Positions 1 through 8,397 of a stretch of DNA of 64,000 bases are shown piece after piece. The notes below the pieces were generated by a model. That model saw only the letters and a program-made list of their open reading frames with translations, was not told the DNA's origin and searched no databases. Positions within the stretch are counted from its first letter, which is position 1, and each line of letters starts with the position of its first letter. This stretch comes from Pedobacter foliorum (GTDB lineage Bacteria; Bacteroidota; Bacteroidia; Sphingobacteriales; Sphingobacteriaceae). The position numbers and the translations under genes were made by a program. The stretch is from positions 372,001 to 436,000 of the forward strand of contig NZ_JABSNU010000001.1 in NCBI RefSeq assembly GCF_013266735.1. Reading direction: 5' to 3'.

Positions 1-1351
1 CGGGCACCTTAGGGGATTCATGAAAATCCATAACGAAAAAGAAATGCAGTATTTCTACAGGCCTGAGGGCAACACGGGCTACCGCTTAGTAAACACGATG
101 AACTGGTATGAGAAATTTACTATTTTATCTTTTAACTATGCTTCAAAGAATCCTGATGATGCTTACATACTTACCAATAATGATTCAGACAAGGCCCGTA
201 TCGTTTTGTATGACCTGCGCAGGAACAGGGTTCTGAAAAAGATCTTTTCTGATAAGGATTATGATGCCGCAAAATTGTCCTTGTCGGCAAACAGAAAATG
301 GAAAATCGATTACCTCGAATATGATGGGGAAAAACACATCATAAAGCCCCTAAGTAGGTTCTTTAAGACCATTTATAAAAACCTTCAGACCCAGTTTAAA
401 GGTTATCAGTTCGAGTTGACGGGTAGTACGGATGATGAAAAGCAGTATCTTGTAAAGGTCACCAGTGACCGGCAATACGGAAGGTTTTACCGCTATGATA
501 CGGAAACAGGAAAAGCAACGCTTATGTATGACCTTATGCCTCAACTTAAAGAAGAGGATATGGCGGTCATGCAGCCTATCACTTTCACCTCAAGGGACGG
601 GTTAACGCTTCATGGTTATATTACACTACCCAAAGAAGCCTTAAAAGGGGAAAAAGTTCCTATGATCGTCAATCCGCATGGCGGACCTCAAGGCGTGCGA
701 GATTTATGGGGATTTAATCCCGAAACCCAATTATTCGCAAGCAGGGGCTTCGCTACCTTGCAGATTAACTTCCGCATTTCAGATGGCTATGGGACAGCTT
801 TTTACCACGCAGGATTTAAGCAGGCTGGAAGGAAGATAATGGATGACCTTGAAGACGGCGTCCGTTATGCAATATCCAAAGGTTGGGCAGATCCAGACAG
901 GGTTGGGATTTATGGGGGAAGCCATGGTGGTTATGCCACTTTAATGGGACTCATCAAAACGCCTGACCTTTATAAGGCAGGGGTAGATTATGTCGGTATT
1001 TCGAGTATTTATACCTTCTTTGACAATATGCCTGAATACTGGATACCTCTTGCAGGAATGCTGAAAGATGTATGGTACGACCTTGATGATCTTAAGGAGG
1101 CCAAAATCGCCAAAGATGTCTCTCCGATATTCCATACCGAGAAGATCAAAGCCCCGTTGTTTGTGGTACAGGGAGGGAATGATCCAAGGGTGAATATTCT
1201 TGAATCGGATCAGATCGTAGAAGCTTTGCGCAAAAAGGGTGTTGAGGTGCCCTATATGGTCAAATATGATGAAGGCCATGGCTTTATCAGGGAGGAAAAC
1301 AGGATCATGTTCTATAAAGCTATGATTGGTTTTTTCAGACAACATCTCTAA
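1..1351 (+). CDS. S9 family (prolyl oligopeptidase-type) serine peptidase, 3' part
   Basis: C-terminal part of an alpha/beta-hydrolase peptidase of the S9 family. The frame is open to the left window edge, so the ATG at 20 is very probably internal. Counting from that ATG, a short propeller-like remainder (about 1-185) is followed by the hydrolase domain. The triad is readable: nucleophile Ser301 in GGSHGG, Asp388 in GGNDPR and His420 in DEGHGF; the oxyanion region NPHGGP lies near 215. Such enzymes cleave short peptides or acyl-peptides in the periplasm or cytoplasm, which cannot be decided without the N-terminus. A strong terminator follows. Confidence 0.9.
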   Translation, partial: GHLRGFMKIHNEKEMQYFYRPEGNTGYRLVNTMNWYEKFTILSFNYASKNPDDAYILTNNDSDKARIVLYDLRRNRVLKKIFSDKDYDAAKLSLSANRKWKIDYLEYDGEKHIIKPLSRFFKTIYKNLQTQFKGYQFELTGSTDDEKQYLVKVTSDRQYGRFYRYDTETGKATLMYDLMPQLKEEDMAVMQPITFTSRDGLTLHGYITLPKEALKGEKVPMIVNPHGGPQGVRDLWGFNPETQLFASRGFATLQINFRISDGYGTAFYHAGFKQAGRKIMDDLEDGVRYAISKGWADPDRVGIYGGSHGGYATLMGLIKTPDLYKAGVDYVGISSIYTFFDNMPEYWIPLAGMLKDVWYDLDDLKEAKIAKDVSPIFHTEKIKAPLFVVQGGNDPRVNILESDQIVEALRKKGVEVPYMVKYDEGHGFIREENRIMFYKAMIGFFRQHL

Positions 1352-1382
1352 CGGGAGGGTATTTATCCTAAAAAATCAATAG

Positions 1383-1423
1383 ACAAAGATCCGGGATTTA
1401 TTCTTACCGGATCTTTGTTGTTT
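1383..1423 (+). terminator. Rho-independent terminator of the S9 peptidase gene
   Basis: A perfect 12-bp stem (acaaagatccgg at 1383-1394 pairing with 1407-1418) with a 12-nt loop is followed by a T-rich stretch. It lies 32 bp after the peptidase stop codon. Confidence 0.85.
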
Positions 1424-1635
1424 GCCAATTTGGGTTAATAACAACTGGCATGGCTTTCAAGTGCCTCAAGGAAAGGGCTGCTTGACAAGTAAATGCAGGA
1501 CGACACATGCAATTTTTTGGTAACCCCGGCAATGGTTCATTCGGCCATTTTGACCCATAATGAATGAGTTACTTTAAGCGAAATACCCAGATAGGATGAT
1601 AATGACTATTTTACTAATTCTACGTAAGTTTGAAT

Positions 1636-1962
1636 ATGGAATTAAAAAAGGGACTCATACAGCAAATACAAGCCATTGTAGTCAATGCACAATCAAAGGC
1701 TATTCGTGCCGTAGATAGTGAAAGAGTTTTGATGTATTGGCAAATAGGTAAAATAATTTTTGAGGAAGAACAGCAAGGTAAGGATCGTGCAGATTATGGC
1801 AAATACCTTATTAAGTCTATCTCAAATGAATTTCAGCCCCAATTGGGTACAGGCTTTTCGATTCGTCAATTAGAACGGAATAGGCAATTGAGAATGCTCT
1901 ATAAAACAATTATCCTTGGCAATCGCAATGTTTACAAAATTAACCTAACTTTTTTAAATTAG
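1636..1962 (+). pseudogene. Truncated DUF1016 (YhcG-type) nuclease, N-terminal domain only
   Basis: About 108 codons from the ATG at 1636 match the winged-helix N-terminal domain of DUF1016/PDDEXK nuclease proteins: a YWQIGKII segment, a DYGKYLI segment and GFSIRQLERNRQ. Family members run to about 330-370 residues with a C-terminal PD-(D/E)XK nuclease. Here similarity stops right after RQLERNRQ and an unrelated tail leads to a stop that overlaps the 3' end of the convergent AbiEii gene. I infer truncation when the AbiE cassette arrived. The nuclease domain is absent, so the product is unlikely to cut DNA. Confidence 0.75.
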
Positions 1963-2914
1963 TTTGTATATATCCTAATATCTCGTCAAATTCTGGTTGG
2001 CCTAGATAATAAAGTCCGGAAGTTGCGATATAACGATTCTTAAAATCCTCCCTAATTTTATTATCGGTGAGCGTGAATGCCTCTTTCTCAGATAATGGTA
2101 CATCAAGATCTATTTCTGGAAACCAATCGAGTTTATGATCTGAATACTCCCGTGTTATAATAAACTTCTGAATATCATCTCGCTGCAAAAGCCGGTAGAC
2201 ATCATAGTATTGCCTCATAAAGTTCACCTTCGGTCCACCGCTGTCCGATCCCTGTTCCACACGGAACTTGGTAACAATAGTTTGGAGTTTCTCGACAAGG
2301 GTATACCCTGGATGATAACAGGCAATGCCCATTGCTCGGTTATCAGTCATCTTAAGCTTAGCCTCAATGGCCTTATCATACATCCATGAACTGATATGAA
2401 CATTTTCATTTGGGGTGACCTTGGCAAAGCCCACCTCTAGCAATATCCCATCTTTGATTCCGGGAACAGATCCAAAAAAGCCATCATATTTAAGCCTGAT
2501 CCCTCCGTTTCTTCCGTTCTTGTCATCGAACTCAGTGTCACGCTCCGCAATGATGCCATCGATACGGATATAATCTTTAAGCCAATCGAAGAACTTCATT
2601 CGATTCTCAACGATGTTTTTGCCGCTGGATTTTGGGTTTTCATTCACCTTTATACCAGTCTGGTCAATAAATGCTTTCGGCGGAGTAATATGTAAATCAA
2701 TGTCCTCTGAAAATCTGTCGATGATCTTAAACCCCTTCGAAAGTGAGGTTCCGCCTTTGAGCTCAAACTCTAAGCCCAAGTTTTTCATTCCACAAAGCAC
2801 ATGCATGATCCAGTAATCTTTTTCGACAAGGGCCTCAAGTATGCCTTTCTCTGCAGATAATGTACTAATAAGGCTTTTAAAATCCTTTCGTTGATGTAGG
2901 AATGCTGTACTCAT
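1940..2914 (-). CDS. abiEii: AbiEii/AbiGii-type nucleotidyltransferase toxin
   Basis: Toxin of a type IV (AbiE) toxin-antitoxin module, 324 aa, normal length for the family. The nucleotidyltransferase core is visible: GGTS at residues 54-57 and the metal-binding SEDIDL with Asp71 and Asp73. AbiEii proteins transfer nucleotides to tRNA acceptor ends and cause growth arrest after phage infection or antitoxin loss; that role is from the family. The gene lies 20 bp downstream of the antitoxin gene on the same strand and is presumably co-transcribed from the operator at 3545-3578. No defect is seen. A degenerate trace of a second copy lies near 46.6 kb. Confidence 0.9.
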   Translation of the reverse strand: MSTAFLHQRKDFKSLISTLSAEKGILEALVEKDYWIMHVLCGMKNLGLEFELKGGTSLSKGFKIIDRFSEDIDLHITPPKAFIDQTGIKVNENPKSSGKNIVENRMKFFDWLKDYIRIDGIIAERDTEFDDKNGRNGGIRLKYDGFFGSVPGIKDGILLEVGFAKVTPNENVHISSWMYDKAIEAKLKMTDNRAMGIACYHPGYTLVEKLQTIVTKFRVEQGSDSGGPKVNFMRQYYDVYRLLQRDDIQKFIITREYSDHKLDWFPEIDLDVPLSEKEAFTLTDNKIREDFKNRYIATSGLYYLGQPEFDEILGYIQTNLKKLG

Positions 2915-2934
2915 ATTTCTGTGCCAGAAGTGGG

Positions 2935-3501
2935 TTAGGCCGTAGCCAATAGTTTTCTTGTTCTTGGTGTACCATATTTCTCAATAGCATGCCCTAGGGA
3001 ATGCTTATCTAAGCTCATCGCTTTTTCTAAGGTCTTTTCAAGTATTTTCGGTTGATCTTCTGCTAAGTATTCCAGGTTATTGATTAAGTCAACTACCAGA
3101 AACTCCCTGGTAGGTTTCGGTGGAAATGCCGATTTTTTTTTAAAAGTGAACAATTTGTTGCCTAGTCTAATATCTCCACTACGCAGATGGTTGTAAACGA
3201 TCTGCTTATTGTACAACTGTGTAGTTCCCACTCCCAAAGCATTAAAGGCGTTGAAGGAAGTAATCAGAAAATTGTCGTTGTCTAAAAATTTCTTGATCAG
3301 CAACTGATCCGCAGGCGGTTCAAAACCGAAAGCGTTCTTCTTCGGAAAATGGTATAACCCAGGGCCAACCTTTTTCAAAATACCGTCACCAGTAAGCTCA
3401 GAAAGATGTCTGTCGATAGAACTTGACCACTTTTGCAGCTCATCCCTCTTATAGATATTTCCTTTCCTTAAATGGCTTTTTAACTCATCTAATTTTGACA
3501 T
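2935..3501 (-). CDS. abiEi: AbiEi-type antitoxin (DUF6088 family)
   Basis: 188-aa antitoxin and transcriptional repressor of the AbiE pair. An N-terminal winged helix (about residues 1-60, including a GDGILKKVGPGLYHFPK wing) is followed by the C-terminal antitoxin domain. Members neutralise the toxin without stable complex formation and repress their own promoter through inverted repeats. The start ATG at 3501 fits the alignment and is preceded by a perfect 10-bp inverted repeat. The last ~43 codons plus the promoter recur in mutated form at 46.6-46.9 kb. Confidence 0.87.
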   Translation of the reverse strand: MSKLDELKSHLRKGNIYKRDELQKWSSSIDRHLSELTGDGILKKVGPGLYHFPKKNAFGFEPPADQLLIKKFLDNDNFLITSFNAFNALGVGTTQLYNKQIVYNHLRSGDIRLGNKLFTFKKKSAFPPKPTREFLVVDLINNLEYLAEDQPKILEKTLEKAMSLDKHSLGHAIEKYGTPRTRKLLATA

Positions 3502-3544
3502 AATATTCTTCTTTCAAAAACAAAGTTAAGAATTAATAGCGATA

Positions 3545-3578
3545 TTTTGCATGATTATTGACTAAAATTCATGCAAAA
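3545..3578 (-). promoter_or_regulatory. Putative AbiEi operator (inverted repeat)
   Basis: Perfect 10-bp arms ttttgcatga (3545-3554) and tcatgcaaaa (3569-3578) are separated by 14 bp, about 45 bp upstream of the AbiEi start. Autorepression through promoter inverted repeats is established for AbiEi; assigning this repeat is inference. One arm is mutated in the degenerate copy at 46.76 kb. Confidence 0.6.
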
Positions 3579-3842
3579 ATGACTATCTAAAAATTAGAAG
3601 ACAGCAACTTATCTATTTGTTCAGAGAGATATTGTTTTACGCATCAGTTTGAGATTATAACTGAAGAGGTCTTATTCTCTTTAATTGTCTTCTTATGCTA
3701 AATAGATAACCTCTTTAAATACAGTGTATTTACACTAGTTGTCAACATTACTGGATAGATAACCACTGATGTTTTTTGATGAAACTAATGTGTTACTTTA
3801 TTTTTATAAGTAGTTGATTTTAAATGTGCTACATTATTTGTA
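3579..3842. other. Gene-free AT-rich spacer
   Basis: No supportable gene. A 12-bp string taaccactgatg (near 3758) also occurs near 53.85 kb, downstream of the mobile mystery relics. It may be coincidence or a recombination scar. Confidence 0.5.
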
Positions 3843-4430
3843 TCGGTAAATAATGCCGCCTTTGGGCAGTACGGCCTTTTTGAAGCGCTGAAACCCGAAC
3901 AGATTGAAAAGCAGTTCAGCGTAAACGTATTTGGAACGATGAATGTAATCCGTGCTGTATTGCCGCATTTCAGAGCGCAAAAACAAGGGGGTATTATTAA
4001 TGTAAGTTCGGCCGGCGGACGAATCGGTCTTCCGTTGATTTCGATGTACGTTTCTTCAAAGTTTGCTCTGGAAGGCTTTTCGGAAGCGCTTTCATACGAA
4101 TTGGCTTCCCAGAATATCAGCGTAAAAATTGTTGAGCCGGGTGGTGTGGTAACGCCTTTCCATGAAACTGCAGCCAAACTTTTTGCCAGTAATCCGGAAC
4201 TTACAGATTACAATAGATTTGTTGAATCAACTTTAAACAAGTTAGGAAAAATGTCGGAAAATATTTCGTCTGCAGAAGTTGTAGCAACAGAGATTTTAAC
4301 AGCCGCAACAGACGGTTCCACACAATTTCGGTATGGGGTAGGTGTTGACGCAAAAGAATGGATTAAAGACCGGACATCAATGGATGATCTTACTCATATC
4401 CAGCATATGCGTAAGTTTTTTGAAAGCTAA
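3843..4430 (+). pseudogene. 5'-truncated short-chain dehydrogenase/reductase
   Basis: The frame opens inside the SDR fold at the NNA motif and reads through YxxxK (YVSSK in SMYVSSK) and the PGGV segment to a stop at 4430. The N-terminal Rossmann part (about 80 residues with TGxxxGIG) is missing, and the DNA upstream of 3843 is unrelated AT-rich sequence. A start at the ATG at 3939 would give 163 aa without a cofactor site. The downstream part keeps normal codon structure and a strong terminator, so the truncation looks recent. Confidence 0.85.
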
Positions 4431-4491
4431 TTTTAAAAGACAGCCATGCTGTTTATACCTTTCTGTCGAAAATTAGCGGCATTTTTTTATT

Positions 4492-4544
4492 AAATCCTAA
4501 GCACCCCATTTAATTATTAGCACAAATGGGGACTTAGGATTTTT
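4492..4544 (+). terminator. Terminator after the SDR remnant
   Basis: Two nested perfect stems, aaatcctaag/cttaggattt (10 bp) and ccccattt/aaatgggg (8 bp), form one long hairpin ending in a T run. It could also serve convergent transcripts. Confidence 0.8.
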
Positions 4545-4683
4545 AGATGCTGGAGTTTGGTAATTTACATGGCGAATAAGCTAAATGAACACATTCATAG
4601 AATGTATGGACAGGAGTCTGTCGTCATTGTTTCTGTTTTTTGATATTTGCAAATAGGATAAGTTATGGTAGGTGTAAGTGTAT

Positions 4684-6108
4684 CTATTCCAAAACTGCCT
4701 TAGGCTCCAGGTATTCCTCTAAACCAAAAATTCCGTATTCCCTACCTATTCCAGATTGTTTGAACCCACCAAAGGGGGCTTTGGAATCGTGTGAAATACC
4801 ATTAATGCAAACCCTGCCTGCATCAATTTGAGAGGCTACGTGATAAGCCCTTTCTTTACTGGCAGAGCTTACGTAAGCAGCTAATCCATAACTGGTGTCA
4901 TTGGCTATTGCGATAGCATCCTCTTCATTTTTATAGGGAATAATGGACAATACCGGTCCAAAGATTTCTTCCTGAGCAATGCGCATGTTGTTTTTTACAT
5001 TGGTAAAAATTGTTGCTTTTACAAAATTACCATCTTCCAGGCCTTGGGGTTTTCCTTCACCACCAACCAGTAGTGTTGCACCTTCTTCTATACCAATTCT
5101 GATGTAATCCTGTACACGTTGGTATTGTTTCTTACTAACCATTGGACCTACACCAGTGTCGGCATCTTTAGGGTCGCCAACTTTGATATTTTGTACTGTG
5201 GCTTTTGCTATTGCATTTACCTCTTCGAGTTTGTTTTCTGGAACCAATAAACGTGTAGCTGCTGCGCAAGCCTGTCCGCTGTTTAAGTAGGCAGCAAAGA
5301 TGGCCATTGGAATGGCTTCATTCAAATTCGCATCATCCAAAATAATATTAGGTGATTTTCCACCCAGTTCCAGTGTAACCCTTTTCATGGAATCAACAGC
5401 AGCTTTTGCAATTATTTTACCGACAGTCGTCGAGCCAGTGAAAGCGATTTTTGATACACCTGGATTACGGGTGATTTCTTTGCCAACAATATCTCCCAAT
5501 CCATTTACAAAATTGATCACACCTTTTGGTAATCCGGCTTCATGAAAGCATTCAGCAATTACCTGCGTTTGCTGTGTACTCATTTCACTCGGTTTTACCA
5601 CTACGGTGCAACCTGCGGCTATGGCTGTAGAAAGCTTGGTAACAATAAATCCGTTGCTCATATTCCATGGAATAATGATTCCTACGACACCTACAGGTTG
5701 AAAATAAACTTTTGAGTTTCCTACAGTCTGTGCAAAATCAAAATCTTTCAGTACGTCAATCATCGCATGAATATCATTGATCATATTTTGTGTAACCATT
5801 GCGCAGAATTGGAACGTTCCACCGTACTCTTCAACCATTATATTGGTTAGGTCCTTTTCGCGCCTGCTTATAATGGAGCCCAGTTTTTCCAGGTAAGCAA
5901 TCCGTTCCGCTTTGGTAGTTTTTGAGAATGTCTTAAAAGCGTCCCTGGCTGCAGCAATGGCATTTTGAGTGTCAATTTCGTCACCTAATGTAGCTTCCCC
6001 GGTTTTCTGATTGGTGGTAGGGTTGATCAGGTCAAAAGTAGCTGTTCCGTGTGGGATTACAAACTCGCCATTGATGTAAATTTTATCGAGTGTTTTCATG
6101 GTATTCAT
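4684..6108 (-). CDS. NAD(P)-dependent aldehyde dehydrogenase
   Basis: Full-length ALDH-superfamily enzyme (about 474 aa) oxidising an aldehyde to the acid; the substrate is not predictable. Numbering from the longest frame, the catalytic set is present: Asn154 (PWN), Glu252 in LELGGKSP and nucleophile Cys286 in SGQACAA, followed by the C-terminal PFGGFKQSGIGRE motif. The ATG at 6108 is preferred; the frame upstream begins with TTG, and ATG 6099 is an alternative. It is the last gene of a four-gene minus-strand set with an AraC regulator, suggesting detoxification or catabolism of an inducer compound. Confidence 0.92.
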   Translation of the reverse strand: MNTMKTLDKIYINGEFVIPHGTATFDLINPTTNQKTGEATLGDEIDTQNAIAAARDAFKTFSKTTKAERIAYLEKLGSIISRREKDLTNIMVEEYGGTFQFCAMVTQNMINDIHAMIDVLKDFDFAQTVGNSKVYFQPVGVVGIIIPWNMSNGFIVTKLSTAIAAGCTVVVKPSEMSTQQTQVIAECFHEAGLPKGVINFVNGLGDIVGKEITRNPGVSKIAFTGSTTVGKIIAKAAVDSMKRVTLELGGKSPNIILDDANLNEAIPMAIFAAYLNSGQACAAATRLLVPENKLEEVNAIAKATVQNIKVGDPKDADTGVGPMVSKKQYQRVQDYIRIGIEEGATLLVGGEGKPQGLEDGNFVKATIFTNVKNNMRIAQEEIFGPVLSIIPYKNEEDAIAIANDTSYGLAAYVSSASKERAYHVASQIDAGRVCINGISHDSKAPFGGFKQSGIGREYGIFGLEEYLEPKAVLE

Positions 6109-6206
6109 TTTTAGTTTATACAAAAGTCCTGAATTGTAAGTTCATGGAGTTTTGTGTATGGCTCAAAAATGACTTGCTGCAAGGCTCATGAAAGTATCAG
6201 GTAGTA

Positions 6207-6656
6207 CTATTGGTTTTCAATCCAATCAACCAATAGCTTGCGTTCCGAAAAAAGCCATGCTCCGTTTTGTTTTACAAAGCTGTCATGATATTTAATATGG
6301 GCAATCATTAGCTTTTGTGTTCCATCTTTTAGGATTTGATGATGGGCAATACAGTAGGTGATTCCAGTTGCAGTTTCTTCATTGAGTTTCAATACTGTAC
6401 TTTGTCCATTGAAATGCATGGTGGCATTATAGGTATTCAGGTTATCAAATACTGGAAAAAGGTCTGCTTTGTTATTGATGACTTGCGTTGGTTGGGATGA
6501 TTGAGCATCCATGAAAATTAGGAAACTGGTGTCTTCAGTAAAAAGAGCCATTTGACCCTGTGCATCACGGGTATCAGCACAATAGGCGTACTGATCTACC
6601 AGGTTGCGAATAGCCAGTCTGTCGGCTGTTTGTTGCAATTGTTGTTCGGTATTCAT
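6207..6656 (-). CDS. SnoaL/NTF2-like family protein
   Basis: 149-aa single-domain protein of the NTF2-like (SnoaL_4-type) cone fold. The N-terminal DRLAIRNLVDQYAYCADTRD segment is the usual first helix with its Asp, and the central beta-sheet region shows MHFNGQSTV and the HIKYHDSFVK strand. Members are small isomerases, dehydratases or ligand binders. It sits 23 bp after the AraC gene and 98 bp before the aldehyde dehydrogenase in transcription order, so it likely acts in the same pathway. The reaction is unknown. Confidence 0.8.
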   Translation of the reverse strand: MNTEQQLQQTADRLAIRNLVDQYAYCADTRDAQGQMALFTEDTSFLIFMDAQSSQPTQVINNKADLFPVFDNLNTYNATMHFNGQSTVLKLNEETATGITYCIAHHQILKDGTQKLMIAHIKYHDSFVKQNGAWLFSERKLLVDWIENQ

Positions 6657-6679
6657 TGTATTTTAATTTATGTCGATTG

Positions 6680-7495
6680 CTATAAGTTAGCTGGCGTTAC
6701 GCCAAACTTCTGTTTGAAAGAATTGTAAAAATGAGACAGATTTTCAAAACCTACCTCTAAATATATTTCGGCTGGTTTTCGTTTTCCTTGTTGAATAAGT
6801 TGATAAGCTTCCTGCAATCTTTTGTCTTGTAGCCATTTGCGTGGGGAGATTTGAAAAATATGGTTAAAGTCTCTTTTAAAAGCGGCTAAACTTCTGCCGC
6901 TGAGTTTTGCAAACTGCGCTATGGGCACATTGTAGTGATAGTTTTGTAACATGAATTTTTCTAAGTCAATCTTGTGTGGCTCCGAAAAATCAAATAGAAA
7001 AGTTACCAGAGAAGGATCGAGGTTTAACAGTAATTCAATAGCCTCATTTGTTTTAAGAACAGCCAGTTTTTGGTTTATTGTTCTTGATTCTTCTACATAG
7101 GGCAGCAAGGATTGAAAATAACTTTTCAGCAATGCATCGGATTGAAGCAAAAGCATTTGTTCGCCGGTATATTTTTTACTGACAACGATGTTGGCTTCTA
7201 ATGCAAATTTACGTAATGCCGTATCGGTAAGGATGACTGAAATACTGGTGTAGGCTTTATCCTTGGCCGGTATTTTCTTGGTTTTTGCCAATTGATTTTT
7301 TCCGGATAAAAGAATTTGGTTTTCCTTGAGTATCAATAAGCCATTTTGATGTTGGATCTGAGTTTCGCCGGAGATTTGAATAGACAATACATGATGCGGC
7401 AAAAATTGCTCGTAACCGCGCGTTTGGTCAAAACTACAGGAATAAACGAAGCTGTCTTCCAAAATCCGTGTTACCGGCATTACTTTTTCATTCAT
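6680..7495 (-). CDS. AraC family transcriptional regulator
   Basis: 271 aa. The N-terminal ~160 residues form a cupin-like sensing region; the C-terminal ~100 residues carry two helix-turn-helix units, ending with the hallmark YLEVGFENLSHFYNSFKQ segment and FGVTP. Its ATG overlaps the stop of the upstream membrane-protein gene (ATGA), showing translational coupling. Probably a local activator of the operon with the NTF2-like and aldehyde dehydrogenase genes. A fragment of a related AraC gene lies just upstream at 8.1 kb. Confidence 0.9.
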   Translation of the reverse strand: MNEKVMPVTRILEDSFVYSCSFDQTRGYEQFLPHHVLSIQISGETQIQHQNGLLILKENQILLSGKNQLAKTKKIPAKDKAYTSISVILTDTALRKFALEANIVVSKKYTGEQMLLLQSDALLKSYFQSLLPYVEESRTINQKLAVLKTNEAIELLLNLDPSLVTFLFDFSEPHKIDLEKFMLQNYHYNVPIAQFAKLSGRSLAAFKRDFNHIFQISPRKWLQDKRLQEAYQLIQQGKRKPAEIYLEVGFENLSHFYNSFKQKFGVTPANL

Positions 7496-8022
7496 GGTCT
7501 TTCAGCTGATAAATGTTGATGGTAAGCACTGTTTCTTGCATTGGTATTGCTATCAATAAACATCAATGTCAACATTACTGCGATCACTGTAATTCCAATG
7601 GCTCGCCAATTGGGTGAATCAACGAACATGATCAATAATGCAGCCGCAATAATTATAAAGGGAAGCACTTTGAAAACCATAGCCAGTTCCTTTTGAGATT
7701 TAGCTGTGCGTGCTGTTTCTTTTTCGATAAATGCTTTTGTATCGGTATGATAGGCGGTTTCAAATTCTGTAATCCTAGGTTTATTGGCAAAATATAAACC
7801 AGCAGAAACGGCGACAATTAACACACCTGCGACTAACATTGGCCATATAAAAGCTTTGGCCATAGAAGTTTTGCCCAACTGCCAAAAGCCAATAGCTGCC
7901 AGAAAAAACAATAAGGCAAGCAATAATATTATTTTGGCAGAAAATACCTCCGCCTTAGCCCAATCTGTACTTAGTTTTAAAATATCCATTTCTATATCAT
8001 TTTCTTTTACAAAGGAGGACAT
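7492..8022 (-). CDS. Four-helix integral membrane protein, unknown function
   Basis: About 176 aa from the ATG at 8022; the longer frame from 8055 would need a TTG. Two transmembrane hairpins are evident (residues ~25-75 and ~115-160), separated by a charged helical segment with EFETAYHTDTKAFIEKETA. No family is recognised. The stop overlaps the start of the AraC gene, so it is the first gene of the operon leading to the aldehyde dehydrogenase. Confidence 0.7.
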   Translation of the reverse strand: MSSFVKENDIEMDILKLSTDWAKAEVFSAKIILLLALLFFLAAIGFWQLGKTSMAKAFIWPMLVAGVLIVAVSAGLYFANKPRITEFETAYHTDTKAFIEKETARTAKSQKELAMVFKVLPFIIIAAALLIMFVDSPNWRAIGITVIAVMLTLMFIDSNTNARNSAYHQHLSAERP

Positions 8023-8092
8023 TTTTTTTTCAGATTTGTTTGCCCTATGGCTCAATTTTTATTTGCTCTATGGCTCTTTTTACTGCATGGCT

Positions 8093-8239
8093 TTAAGGTA
8101 ACTTCGATGGAAGTTGATTGGGTGATATGCCATTTTTCTTTTTGAAAACAAAAGAAAAATGGGAAAGCTCTTCAAAGCCTACTTCAATGTAAACCTCGGT
8201 TGGTTTTTTCTTTTCATGTTCGCGAAAAAGCTGTAGAGA
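8093..8239 (-). pseudogene. 3' fragment of an AraC-family regulator
   Basis: An open frame of about 48 codons reads EVYIEVGFEELSHFSFVFKK and a final SPNQL, the last helix-turn-helix of an AraC protein, paralogous to the end of the intact regulator at 6680-7495. The rest of the gene is missing: beyond 8240 the DNA is unrelated. The 8240-8397 stretch next to it has no recognisable gene, only short disrupted frames on the plus strand. Confidence 0.75.
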
Positions 8240-8397
8240 TAGCAAACGAAATATTAAAAGAAAGCGGTGATGAGGGGGGGCTTAGCTCCAGGACTGAGCA
8301 GAGCTCGTGAGTATTTTGAGGATCATCGAGCGGGAAAGAAGTGTTGTCTGATGAGTTTCCAGAGATTAGGTTTTGGACCTAAAGTCTATGTTTTGGA

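Noticed and set aside
941..1345. 134-codon minus-strand frame inside the S9 peptidase gene
   Set aside because: Antisense shadow of a clear coding sequence whose catalytic motifs are on the plus strand.
3785..4177. 130-codon minus-strand frame over the SDR remnant
   Set aside because: The plus strand carries recognisable SDR motifs; the minus frame has none.
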